A DNA stretch of 64,000 bases from a virus, in IMG/VR virus record IMGVR_UViG_3300047375_000952, positions 85,404 to 149,403 of that record. One strand, 5' to 3'. Position 1 is the stretch's first letter; each line of letters begins with the position of its first letter. Below are positions 26,636 to 37,000 of the stretch, in pieces. The notes beneath the pieces were generated by a model, which was not told the origin of the DNA, searched no databases, and saw only the letters and a list, made by a program, of their open reading frames with translations. The position numbers and the translations under genes are program-made.

Positions 26636-29600
26636 ATGGCTGACTATATTTCTACAGTATCACGACACCTTGATCCGACCTCTCGATCATGGGTTTCTGT
26701 CGTCTATCAGACAGGTAAATCAATCCTTGATAGTGAGCTGAACTTAGCTCAGAGTATACAGGGTCAGAGACAAGCGAAGAACCTCCCAAGTGGTGTTATT
26801 TCTGAGTACCCTACAGGGAGTGAGGGGGGCTTTGTTTTCTATGCCCCCACAGACCCAAGCTTCGAGGCTAATCAACTCGTCATTGAGCCCTTTCACGTCA
26901 ACATTGGCGGTCAAGAGGTGTACGTCTCAGCGACTAACGATGGCGGAGGCACAGGGTTCAACTACATTAATCTGAGCGCCCCCTCGACGCCCACAGGTAC
27001 AGCACCCGACATCAAGAGAACCGATTTCGTTTTCTTGGAGGTGTGGAGGGCGCTCGTTAATCCCGCGACGAACGCTTCAGGATACTTCAGAGTAAACAGC
27101 AACGCATCCCTCGCACCCAATGATATTGTGACTTTAGATGGGACTCCTGTAGGCGCTCCGTCTGCTGTTGTGCTGACCGCTGACGTGGACTTTTCTATCG
27201 GAGTTACGGAAGCAGAGACAGCGAGAAATATCAGAGACGCGATCAACGCGCTCGCTCCTGTTGATCTTGGCGGAGTTTCTGTCACCGCAACGACAAGAGG
27301 CACAGGGTTTGTCTTTCTTACTTTCGACAGCGGTGTTGATGGGAACAACATTATTCTCAGCACCACAATAGTGGCAGACCCCTCTGCGATCTCTGTCTCC
27401 AATCCTACAGGTGGGTCAAACGGAGAAGGCATCCCCTCCCCCAATAAGATTTACTATGTGGGAAACACGGAGTCTGACGCGAGCTCTCATCTCACAGATG
27501 ACATCACTGACCCTACACTCAATGCGGAGACGACTCGGCGCGTTCAGATGCAGTACAGGTTCAGAGTTTATTCTGAGGACTACAACTTCACGTTAGGGAC
27601 AGGCATCGGAGTCAATCCGAAAGTACAGCCTGACGGCTTCAGTAACTCGGACATCCTCGCGAGAGGAGGGAGCTTGTCTCCTCAAGGCGGATACTCTTTC
27701 TCAAGAGCTACAGACGGATCTTTCCCTTTCCAAGACACAGGTCTTTACTATGCGGGAGACGGAACACAGAACTCAGCAACAGATCTTAATACTGTAGATG
27801 GGTATGTGTACGCGATTCCTATCTGTTTCGTGTTCAGGAGAAATGAGGGGGAGTTCAACCCTGAGAATCAGGCTAACAATGGGCTACTCTATGATCACGC
27901 GCTCACCACGAACACTTCACTTGACACAGGCGGTGCTATTTCTATTCCTGTGGGTAAGTCTGATCGACCTGATGGGCTCTTTGCAGATCAGGTCGCGAGC
28001 TCGGATGTTCTCGATCTCAGAAAGAAAGTGTTTCCTAGAGGTGTAGACTACAGCGCGGAGCTCGACCGTCAGTTCGGAACACTCCTCGATAACGCCTTAC
28101 AGACGTGGTTCATGGACTCTTCAGACTTTAGGGATCTCGCTAATGGTAGTGGTGAGCAAAGCGTCCTTCCTCTCGTATGCGACGAGATTGGGCGCTCTCA
28201 GTTCGCACCCACTCCAGGTCAGGGTAGTCTCACAGGTAGAGGGAGCTTCATCCGTAACTTCGATCATGTGGCTACAAGGTTCTCTGACGCCCCTCACTTA
28301 GCTCGCTTAGTCTTAGAGGTGTTTCCTGATGGCACGAACAACCATGACGGCGCTGTGGTTGTCTCAGGAACAGGCACGAAATGGTATGAGGGAGATGAGG
28401 TCACAGTAGACATCTCACAGCTCGACTCCTCTTCCGCTTTTAGGTATTGGGAGGACGTGCTGTTAGCAGGTCAAGACCTCGACCTTAATGATCTCTTTCC
28501 TACAGGAACGAAGGTCATTGACGTACTTGAGAATGAGTGTTGGCACGATGATGGAGATTACAACTCGATTGTGAATCAGAGCACTTATTTCTCTAAGGTC
28601 GAGGGGCTAGGGACAACCTCTATCACGTTGACAATGGGGAGAAACCTCACCGATGTGACAGGCGGTCAGAATATCGCCTCCTACAAGATGGTAGGAAACC
28701 CTACAGTGGGTGAAGTCGGCTCTCCTCGGAGAGTCTTTCTTACTTTGCTCGTAGAGTACCCCGCTCAAGAGGGTCTGTCAGCCACTCCATCAGGATCTTC
28801 TCTTTCCCCTGACGTAGAGGTTTTTCCGACAGGATCAGTGGTCGAGCATGACTCTACTCAAAGAGCTTCAGACTCAGAGGCGCAACCTCCCCTGATTTTC
28901 TTTCGTGAGGGAGTGCGCGAAGTCGCGCTAGAAAGAGTCGTGAACCCGATTACGGATACTTTCGTGACGAGCCTTTCTACCGCACTAAGACTACCTTGGA
29001 AGTTGCACGTTGATGACTCGGGATCTTTTGAGCCTACTGTGACGGATAACACGAATGGCAACGCGGTTGTGACTCTAGACCTTCTTTCTAGCGGGTTGGG
29101 TTCGACCAACTCTTATCTCTCATGGAACGCGCCTTTCGCGGGTCATCGCCTCGTTACTGTCGAGACATACCCTAGAAGCGCAGTGCCAAGCAGTGGTATC
29201 AACGGCTATCAGGTGGGTGTCTACTACCGAGCCAAGTCTTCTCAGACTTTTGGGGCGAAGAACGCCCCTCTCAATGTGCCTAATGAGGTGACGCTCAAGC
29301 CGATCAAAGTCTCAGAAAAGCTGTGGTCGATACAGGCGGGGTCATCAACCTCTGAAGACGCTTACCCTTACACCGCGCCGTCAGTGCAGTTGGGAGTCCA
29401 CCCTAGTGTCGTTTCTTTCTCGGGCGAGAGCGATCTTATGGGGTCAACGAGGATGGTTCTTGAAGACATCTCTCTTAACTCAGGAATGATGGCTCTTTCT
29501 ACTGTTCTCCCTATGGACTCAACAGGGAACATCACGCTCACTAGCCCTGACCTTGACGCGGAGAGAAGGGTAGTCTACAAGGAGGTATCTTCAGGCTACT

Positions 29601-29869
29601 TACCTAACGCTTATTCTCAGTCTTTAGACGAGAGTGTGCTCCACAAGAACGCGCTCCCTTTCCTAGCAAAGATTGAAAGCACAAGCGCGGGGGACAACGA
29701 GATTCACTTCAGAAATGGAGAGATCGTACTCGTGGTTCTCGTTCGTTTATCTCACCTCCCTTATGAGTCAAACGACAGCTCAAGAAAGAACAAAGTCTTG
29801 TTCTCTAGTGAGAGTCGTACCGTCGCTTGTATTTACAAGACTCAAGACCTTCTTCTTAGCGGAGTTTAA
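26636..29869 (+). CDS. Large tail fibre protein with DUF4815-like N-terminus, 1077 aa
   Basis: Residues 22-39 read VVYQTGKSILDSELNLAQ. This resembles the G..(L/I)...EL...Q opening of DUF4815-type tail proteins. Further blocks are DFVFLEVWRALVNP (near 130), TRRVQMQYRFRV (near 300), GYVYAIPICFVFRR (near 388) and RPDGLFADQVASSDVLDLRK (near 443). All of these recur in order in the 47390 product, so the two are paralogues sharing an attachment domain. The C-terminal two thirds are beta-rich and differ. It probably binds the baseplate through the shared domain and presents a distinct distal part. It is 12 nt after the previous gene. Confidence 0.65.
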   Translation: MADYISTVSRHLDPTSRSWVSVVYQTGKSILDSELNLAQSIQGQRQAKNLPSGVISEYPTGSEGGFVFYAPTDPSFEANQLVIEPFHVNIGGQEVYVSATNDGGGTGFNYINLSAPSTPTGTAPDIKRTDFVFLEVWRALVNPATNASGYFRVNSNASLAPNDIVTLDGTPVGAPSAVVLTADVDFSIGVTEAETARNIRDAINALAPVDLGGVSVTATTRGTGFVFLTFDSGVDGNNIILSTTIVADPSAISVSNPTGGSNGEGIPSPNKIYYVGNTESDASSHLTDDITDPTLNAETTRRVQMQYRFRVYSEDYNFTLGTGIGVNPKVQPDGFSNSDILARGGSLSPQGGYSFSRATDGSFPFQDTGLYYAGDGTQNSATDLNTVDGYVYAIPICFVFRRNEGEFNPENQANNGLLYDHALTTNTSLDTGGAISIPVGKSDRPDGLFADQVASSDVLDLRKKVFPRGVDYSAELDRQFGTLLDNALQTWFMDSSDFRDLANGSGEQSVLPLVCDEIGRSQFAPTPGQGSLTGRGSFIRNFDHVATRFSDAPHLARLVLEVFPDGTNNHDGAVVVSGTGTKWYEGDEVTVDISQLDSSSAFRYWEDVLLAGQDLDLNDLFPTGTKVIDVLENECWHDDGDYNSIVNQSTYFSKVEGLGTTSITLTMGRNLTDVTGGQNIASYKMVGNPTVGEVGSPRRVFLTLLVEYPAQEGLSATPSGSSLSPDVEVFPTGSVVEHDSTQRASDSEAQPPLIFFREGVREVALERVVNPITDTFVTSLSTALRLPWKLHVDDSGSFEPTVTDNTNGNAVVTLDLLSSGLGSTNSYLSWNAPFAGHRLVTVETYPRSAVPSSGINGYQVGVYYRAKSSQTFGAKNAPLNVPNEVTLKPIKVSEKLWSIQAGSSTSEDAYPYTAPSVQLGVHPSVVSFSGESDLMGSTRMVLEDISLNSGMMALSTVLPMDSTGNITLTSPDLDAERRVVYKEVSSGYLPNAYSQSLDESVLHKNALPFLAKIESTSAGDNEIHFRNGEIVLVVLVRLSHLPYESNDSSRKNKVLFSSESRTVACIYKTQDLLLSGV

Positions 29870-29871
29870 TC

Positions 29872-32800
29872 ATGCCAAAGACAACTGACCCAAGTGATCT
29901 TAGAGTAGGCGCGGGATCGAGCAAGTGCAACGACCACGCGAGGGGCAACAACTCCACTCAGATTTTGATGAACCAAGATGCGTATGATGCTTCTCAAATC
30001 TCTGCTGAGAACCCTTTCGAGACGTACCTGGGTGATGAGGCGCAGAGTCACTTTGATGACCTCGCTTCTCAGGTGAAAAACAAGCCTCCGAGACTCGGAG
30101 AGACGAATAAGACTTACTCTTTCGGTTCTCTCTCTGCGACCCACTCAGGAGAGCCCGATTGGGGGATGCTCAAGCAAGCAGACAGCCCCGTGTGGGAAAG
30201 AAAGACGAGCATCACTTTTGAGGGGGTCACGGTAGCCGACACTGCTAGCCATTTCTTACTACCCACTCAAGATACTTTCGGCTATCACTTGACCATGCCT
30301 AATCCATCAGGAGACGGATCGGGCGCTGACCCTAGAACAGACTCTACGTTCAATGTTCTCGATAATCCGATCACGCTCTTAGGTGGAGGTGAGGGTGCTT
30401 CTTTCTTAAGTAGTATGCAGAAAGACACAGGTCGGGTTCATCAGCACACTAGAGTAGTGCCTAGAGATGACGTGAACCTCACTGAGCTCTCTTCTGCGAA
30501 AGAGGGTTTCACCGTGTCGGGGCTTCTCTTTCCTTCTGATCGAGGAACTCTAGCTCTCTTAAGGTGGGAGGATGGAGTCACAACTAATCTTTCTTTCTCA
30601 CCCGCCTCAAGTGTCGCTGACATAAAGAGCCGAGTAGTCTGTGCGGTTAATCTGAGCATGGGTCTTGAAGAGACAGACAAGCCGATTTTCATCTCAGGAG
30701 ACGATCAGTTTACTTTCCCTAGCAAGCTCACAGGACAGTTTGATCTGTACGAGATGCAGACAGGAAAGAAGAGAGCTGACTTGAGCGGTGGAGGAGTTGC
30801 CGTCGCTGAGCTCCAAGCGAACAAGGGTACATCTCTAGGGTCAGTAAGACTCTTGAGAGAAGTCAACGCTTGCTACTTTGGAGACGGAGTGCCGACTACC
30901 GACACCGTGAAGGGTCATCTTCCTGTGTTGGGTGGGGCTTATTCTTGGGACGGTGCGTCTTGGGTTGAGGGAGCGACTAACTTTCTTTCTTACAGGCTTC
31001 CTATGCTCTCGACATATGAGCCGAGTGGGTTAACTACACCTACTTCAGAAAGAGAGAGGTTCTTCTCTGTCGTACAGCCTGCGTCTACCTCGACTCCGTT
31101 CACTACGGCGGGCAACTATGTGACCTTTGGAGAGGATCATTATACTTTCCAAGTGGCGCGGTTTAGACACGTCGTAGACTACTCACTCTTAGACCCTTCT
31201 TTGAGTGATACAGGTCGATCTAAGGGTTCGTATGCGCTCGTCCATTTCAAGACTGAAGACGCTTTCGAGAACCTTGTCAGAGACGGCATTCAGCCTTCAG
31301 AAGATGAGCTGTGGAGTGTCAACTTCCTCAACGCCCTTGAAGCGGAGAACGTAGACAACATCGCAGTAGATTCGGACGGGTTTTCTGAGACAGGCGTCCC
31401 ACAGATCGAGCCCTCCACAGCATCTGTTTCTAACTCTCTTGTACGCCCCAATGTCAGAGTCTTAACGAGAAGCACTGACTATTGGCATCATGACACTCTC
31501 TCGCTTCAAGGTTTCTACCCTGATTTTCTAGGAGGAGTTGACCCTCTGCTCCCCTCACAGGGGTATTTCACTGTGATCTCGGGAGTCAAGTATCTTGTAC
31601 CGAAGGGGAGCGTTCCTCTTAAGTACCAAAACGTCGTCAATCAGCCTGAGAAAAGAAACCGACTCGCTTTCTACCTCAAGTCTCTCGCGCTCCTCACGAT
31701 CACAGGCGACTATGAGTACCCACATTACCTTGAAGCTGAAGAGAGCGCGTCGGTCAGGAAGTTCAAAGAGCCGTTCAACATCTACGAGATTTCCATCGCG
31801 AGTCTTACAGGGGGAGATCAGGTCACGGCTTACACAACAGACCTGTCTCAGTTGGGCGTAAATACACAGCACATCATGGTGACACCTGATCAGAGTAATA
31901 CAAACTTGAGCACAAATATTGTGAGCGATACAGGGAAGATTGATCTGCTCATTTACCCTGAAGGTGACAATGGCTTTTGTTCTTTCTCTGAGGGCGCGCT
32001 GACAGGTCTTTATGTGAAAGACCCCACATACCACTACGATGGACTCGCGACCTCTAAGACTGTACTACCTAATCAGGCGGGTGGAGATGAACTCAGTGCT
32101 TCTAGGAAGTTGCTCTACCATTCATCTAGGCTTTACTCTCTCATTGAATCAGCGCCCACTAAGACTGCATACGTTACTTTCTACTATCCTGCGGGATATC
32201 AGCAATCCGACTACTATTTCTCGGTGTTCAGGTATGACCAAGAGGGCTTCAGAGTATATCAGACCTTGACTCTCACAGGGTCAACAGAAATTGAGGAAGC
32301 GAACTCCTCTCACCCGACTGTGCCGTACCCTATTTACAGGGCTAACTCGAACTCCACGAATGGGGCTTCCCCTGAGATTTCAGGTTCTTTCTTAGCAGTA
32401 GAGAGTGAGAAATACTACATTGAGTATGGGTCTGAGCTTTATGCTAAGAGACTGACCGCGCCTCAACCTATTTTCTTGGTAGTGATTTCTACAGAGGAAG
32501 AAGCGACAGCAAACGGTCAAGACTTAGCGACATGGACGCTCGGGGGCGCAACGACAGCTCAGAACACTGTCACACCTAACATGACTCAATGGGACAGGCT
32601 CTCTTTTGGAACTGACTTCGGTGTCTCAGAGTTTGCGGTAGACAGCGTGGGTCTAGTGACTCACACAGGGGATCTGACCTTTAATACTTTCTTACCTGTT
32701 GCTTTCGACGTAAACACTTTCAATCTTCATGAGGTTTACCCAACAGGTTCAGCGCCCACTTACGGCAACTTCTTAGAGACTGATACAGGGATCACTGCGG

Positions 32801-33975
32801 TTCATGGGATCGGTAAGGGGCAGATAGATACGATCATCAACCTCTCTGCCTATGACGAGTCGGTTGTTCCTATGAGAAGAAAGCCTCATAGTAGTATCTT
32901 AACGGCTAGGAAAGATACTCAAGAGCGATTCCTAGACGAGTCCTACAGGCTTGACTACAGGTTTACGGACATCACGTCAGAGAATAATCTTATTGGCGGA
33001 GGTCTGCCTCTAGGGTTCAACCCTATTTCTCTTTCTGTGCGAGATGACGGAGCGACCTCTGACACAGGCGCTAACGCCAAGCATGGGAGCGCGGGCTACC
33101 TCAGAAATAACTACCATTGGGAGTGGTCGGCTTACTCAGGATCTCAAGGTGTTGAAGGCAACGCGCAAGTGAGGGGCTTACCGATTGTCGCAGATAGCGT
33201 CTTGAGTGGAGGTAAGTACGGACAGCCACGAAGAGGAGTCTTAACTCGCCCATTAGACAACTACTTAGACACTTCTTTCGTACCTAACGCGAGCTACAGC
33301 GCAGATTGGGATAATATCTATCATCTAGGTGCGTACACGGCGGGGATCACCTCTAAGTATTACGGTCAGCCGAACTACGACATAGCAACCCCTTCTGCCT
33401 TCGTTGAAAGAGACTTTTCTTTCGTTCGAGTCTTTGATGTTTCTTTCTCACAGTCAGGCGCTCCCGAGAGCATGGTAGGTACGAGTCGATTTAAGCTCAG
33501 ACTTGTTGGCCTTGAGTTTGAGAACTTCAGGTACTTGGGGAATGTACCTGTGGCTGATGACAGGGGCGTTGAGATTTACGCTAAAGTGCCCGGCCTTACC
33601 ACTTGGATGGACGTAGGTAGGAACGATGGAGAAGGACCTAGCAAACAGCACATCAATCAGGATGGCGCGGGATGTCTCATTTCTCATCAAGAAGGTGTGT
33701 TAAAAGAAGAGGCTCTTTACTTCACTGATCTTGAAATCGAGGTGGGCGGTAATGCTTCTTTCTTCACTAACTCTGAAGGTGAGTGTCCTGTGCTTGTGAA
33801 GGTCGTATTCCCTTATAATACAAAGGGAACAGATGGCTCTTTGTTCTTTGGTCACAGCCCGAGTGCGATGGCTACAAACACGCCATTCCGAGAAAGGAGA
33901 GGGCTCGTGGGTATAGATGTCTTAAGGATGTCTAACGGAAAGAACTTCGATGAGGACGAGGTTGTGTTCCTCTGA
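29872..33975 (+). CDS. Large tail or fibre protein, 1367 aa
   Basis: I do not recognise a family. The protein is beta-rich with many Gly, Ser, Thr and aromatic residues, no membrane segment and no enzyme motif. This composition is typical of fibre or tail-surface proteins. It starts two bases after the previous stop and is translationally linked with the DUF4815-like protein. The last 300 residues (from about VRVFDVSFSQSG) look like a jelly-roll-type binding domain (FRYLGNVPVADDRGVEIYAK), which could contact receptors; this is inference. Confidence 0.6.
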   Translation: MPKTTDPSDLRVGAGSSKCNDHARGNNSTQILMNQDAYDASQISAENPFETYLGDEAQSHFDDLASQVKNKPPRLGETNKTYSFGSLSATHSGEPDWGMLKQADSPVWERKTSITFEGVTVADTASHFLLPTQDTFGYHLTMPNPSGDGSGADPRTDSTFNVLDNPITLLGGGEGASFLSSMQKDTGRVHQHTRVVPRDDVNLTELSSAKEGFTVSGLLFPSDRGTLALLRWEDGVTTNLSFSPASSVADIKSRVVCAVNLSMGLEETDKPIFISGDDQFTFPSKLTGQFDLYEMQTGKKRADLSGGGVAVAELQANKGTSLGSVRLLREVNACYFGDGVPTTDTVKGHLPVLGGAYSWDGASWVEGATNFLSYRLPMLSTYEPSGLTTPTSERERFFSVVQPASTSTPFTTAGNYVTFGEDHYTFQVARFRHVVDYSLLDPSLSDTGRSKGSYALVHFKTEDAFENLVRDGIQPSEDELWSVNFLNALEAENVDNIAVDSDGFSETGVPQIEPSTASVSNSLVRPNVRVLTRSTDYWHHDTLSLQGFYPDFLGGVDPLLPSQGYFTVISGVKYLVPKGSVPLKYQNVVNQPEKRNRLAFYLKSLALLTITGDYEYPHYLEAEESASVRKFKEPFNIYEISIASLTGGDQVTAYTTDLSQLGVNTQHIMVTPDQSNTNLSTNIVSDTGKIDLLIYPEGDNGFCSFSEGALTGLYVKDPTYHYDGLATSKTVLPNQAGGDELSASRKLLYHSSRLYSLIESAPTKTAYVTFYYPAGYQQSDYYFSVFRYDQEGFRVYQTLTLTGSTEIEEANSSHPTVPYPIYRANSNSTNGASPEISGSFLAVESEKYYIEYGSELYAKRLTAPQPIFLVVISTEEEATANGQDLATWTLGGATTAQNTVTPNMTQWDRLSFGTDFGVSEFAVDSVGLVTHTGDLTFNTFLPVAFDVNTFNLHEVYPTGSAPTYGNFLETDTGITAVHGIGKGQIDTIINLSAYDESVVPMRRKPHSSILTARKDTQERFLDESYRLDYRFTDITSENNLIGGGLPLGFNPISLSVRDDGATSDTGANAKHGSAGYLRNNYHWEWSAYSGSQGVEGNAQVRGLPIVADSVLSGGKYGQPRRGVLTRPLDNYLDTSFVPNASYSADWDNIYHLGAYTAGITSKYYGQPNYDIATPSAFVERDFSFVRVFDVSFSQSGAPESMVGTSRFKLRLVGLEFENFRYLGNVPVADDRGVEIYAKVPGLTTWMDVGRNDGEGPSKQHINQDGAGCLISHQEGVLKEEALYFTDLEIEVGGNASFFTNSEGECPVLVKVVFPYNTKGTDGSLFFGHSPSAMATNTPFRERRGLVGIDVLRMSNGKNFDEDEVVFL

Positions 33976-34041
33976 TTGTTCTTTAATCAACCACCCTTCA
34001 TTGCATGGTTCATGTAAAATATTAAGCGAAGGAAATCACCT

Positions 34042-37000
34042 ATGGCTTCTACGAATGATCTTGATCGCCTAAAGAAATCTGCTCAAGGAATCCAAGCCAC
34101 AAATGACACTTCTTCTGAGAGCTTCTCAAGGGATCGAGTCATTAGAGCTGAAGAGGTAAAAACAGGTCTTTCTCGACTCAACGGCTCATGGGCTAGTGAG
34201 TACCGAGTAGAGGACGCGACAGACACTAGTTCAGAGTTAACTATCAGGACAGGTCTAGGTCAGGTGGGTGTAGGGGATATTGACTTCATCCCTTACACCG
34301 AGAATACCAATAGAATAGGTGTTAAGGGAGCGCCCTCGCTAGGCTCTCCGATTTCTTTCGAGGTGCTAGGAGCTACCCTCAAGTCTCCGCTCGTCGATTG
34401 GACGTGGACTCTCGACAATACAGGAAACACGCTCACGATCAACCATGCCACTAAGACTATCCTCACCGAGTACGGAATCGGACAGGCTTCTGATAGCCCT
34501 GAAGTGATCTCTCTTGAGGACTTAGAGGCGGATCACGGTGGGCTCTATGTTGTAGTCAACTATGTAAGTAACTCTTATGAGAAATGGGCGAGCACTTGGA
34601 CTCCCCCAACTTATGTGGCTAGAGACGATATCCACCGCGCTCAAGATCAAATCTTCAGGGTTGAGTCTATGACCTCAACCGAGATCACTCTTTCTAGTCG
34701 CACTCCTCTTTCAGATTGGTTCGACTCAGGGGGAGATGTAGTGGGGGTCATGTTCCTTAGAAAGAAAGCATCTCGTATGCTTGAAGCTCCTCAGAGTGGG
34801 GGGACTACTTTCTTTGTGATGCCACCTGAAACATCTGCCTCATTGGACTTCGAGCCTCCTCTTTCTAATTGGAAAGTAGGAGACTTCCACACAGAGGCTA
34901 CGTCAGGGACAGCCTCTAACTATGGACTTAAAAACAAGACCGCAGTACCTACAGAGCTGACTCATTCTGAGAGCAAACTAGTCGGTAATCTTGTAGGCAC
35001 TCCGACTAGTGCTAGTGAGTTTAAAGTCTCTATCTACCCTGAAGGCTCTTCTGCTCCGTCACAGGGAGCTCAGGCTATCACTTCATACGGCACGTCTTTC
35101 CTCGTCGGAAAGTGCTTGAGAATTACGTCTGTCAGTGGCGGTAGCGAGCTCACTACAGAGCAAGTAAACTCTTTCTATGGTTTCTATGAGATCATCAGCA
35201 TTGTAGGTGGCGGTGCTCCCTACACGATCACGTTAAGAAGAGTGAGCGAGCAGAACCTCTCAACGGGCAAGGTCACTTGGGATGCGAGCTATGCTTTCGA
35301 CGTGAGTGTGACGTTCACTCTCCACAACACGGTGAGTGACTTACTTTCTAGCGCGGTGGCTCAGAAAGTGGAGATTGAGTCAGCGCGCGTCAAGGCTCTT
35401 ATCTCGCCTTCACTTACGAGCAACAACGAAGCGATCACTCTTAGTGAGTCGTCTCTTGGTCGGGGCGGTAGCTCCTCTTGGAGTGGTGCAGAGCCCTCCA
35501 ACCTCCTTGATCTTGGCTTTGGCGTTGTTGTCTACCCCACTAAGATTAGTGCAGACACAAACTCTCTTGTAGCTGACTATGAGAACCCTCTTTCTCCCGA
35601 CCTCTATGACGTCGATTATGAGGGGGCTACCGTCTACCTCAAGAGCGCATATAGTCAGGACTTGAGTATCACGTCTCACGCCACCAATCCGAGTGGCAAA
35701 ACTGTGCTCTTCATTTCTTGTGTTGCGCTCTCTCAAGAGGCGAGCTTCGGTATGAGGCTCACCACACTAGACGAGGGTATGGAGAAAGGCGCGTACCTAC
35801 TCCCTAAGATCCCTCAGATTATGGCGTCTGACGATCTTCTCGATATCAGCACTGTGGATCACTCGATCTTTTGGGATGGAACAAACTCGATCTTTATCCC
35901 TTCTCTTTCTGTCGATCAAGTCCCACACACAGGGCGTATCGAAGCGGATATCCTCGACACGTTCGCTTTCCCTGAGACGACTAAGACTTTAGGATTTATC
36001 TACAGGGGCGTCTCGACCCTCAACAATGGGATCAAGCTCGACAATGTGAAAGTAGATTTTGACTCGACCTTCTACGGAATGAAGATCGAGTCTACGACCA
36101 CGTTCAGATTCAGTCGTCATGGTCGTCTTTCTTTCAAGCAATCCGCGCTAGTAGGGCGCTCTGCTAGAAGTGAGTCTATCACTTTCAATGACGGAGGTCT
36201 TTCTTACAACCCTGACGGAAGTATTTCTCTTTCCATCAGCGGTCTGAGGACAGACGAGAGCACTCTCATCTATGACTCTAACACACGAAAGTGGACTATA
36301 GATTCGAGTAGGTACGAAGTAGGTCTTGAGCTTAAGAGAGGTGATCTTGTCGCCTCTAATGTAACTGAGCTCCCTGCTGATCAAATGACCGTCGCGCCTG
36401 TCGTATTTCTTTCTACGAGTAACACAGATCAGGATGAGATCACGAACGACTCGCACATGATCACTCTTGATGCGAGCGCCTTTGAGAATCTTGGCGATGA
36501 AGTGCCTGACTATACGGGCTTCTACCTTAACGTGGAGGGCGCATCCGTTCTTTCTAAGAAAGTAGTTTCTTTCACGAACGGTGCGAGGATCATCGTAGGT
36601 CTTGACTCAGCGAATACGCCATCTAACCCTTGGCAGAGTAAGTTCCTCGCTTATAGGAATGACACAGGGTCAGCTCAAACAGACATTGAGCTCTCTACTG
36701 CGCTTAATACCGCGCTCAAGAACACTTACACAGATACTTACCCCACAGTAAGAGACTATTTCTACGCCTCTAGCACAAGTCAGATCATGATCTCAGGGCG
36801 GAGTCCAAGTGTTTTTCCCTCATACTCTTATTTATCTACTGCGAACCTTCCTTTTATCGTAGAAAGTCTTTCTGAGGGTAACTTTAGTGACCTAGCGAAA
36901 CTCCCCTCTCATAGATATCTTCTTTCTCTTGAGGAGGTCGGTGGGGGTAAATGGGTGACTGTAGCTGTTTCTGTAGCGGAGACGGACTTCCCTCACTCTT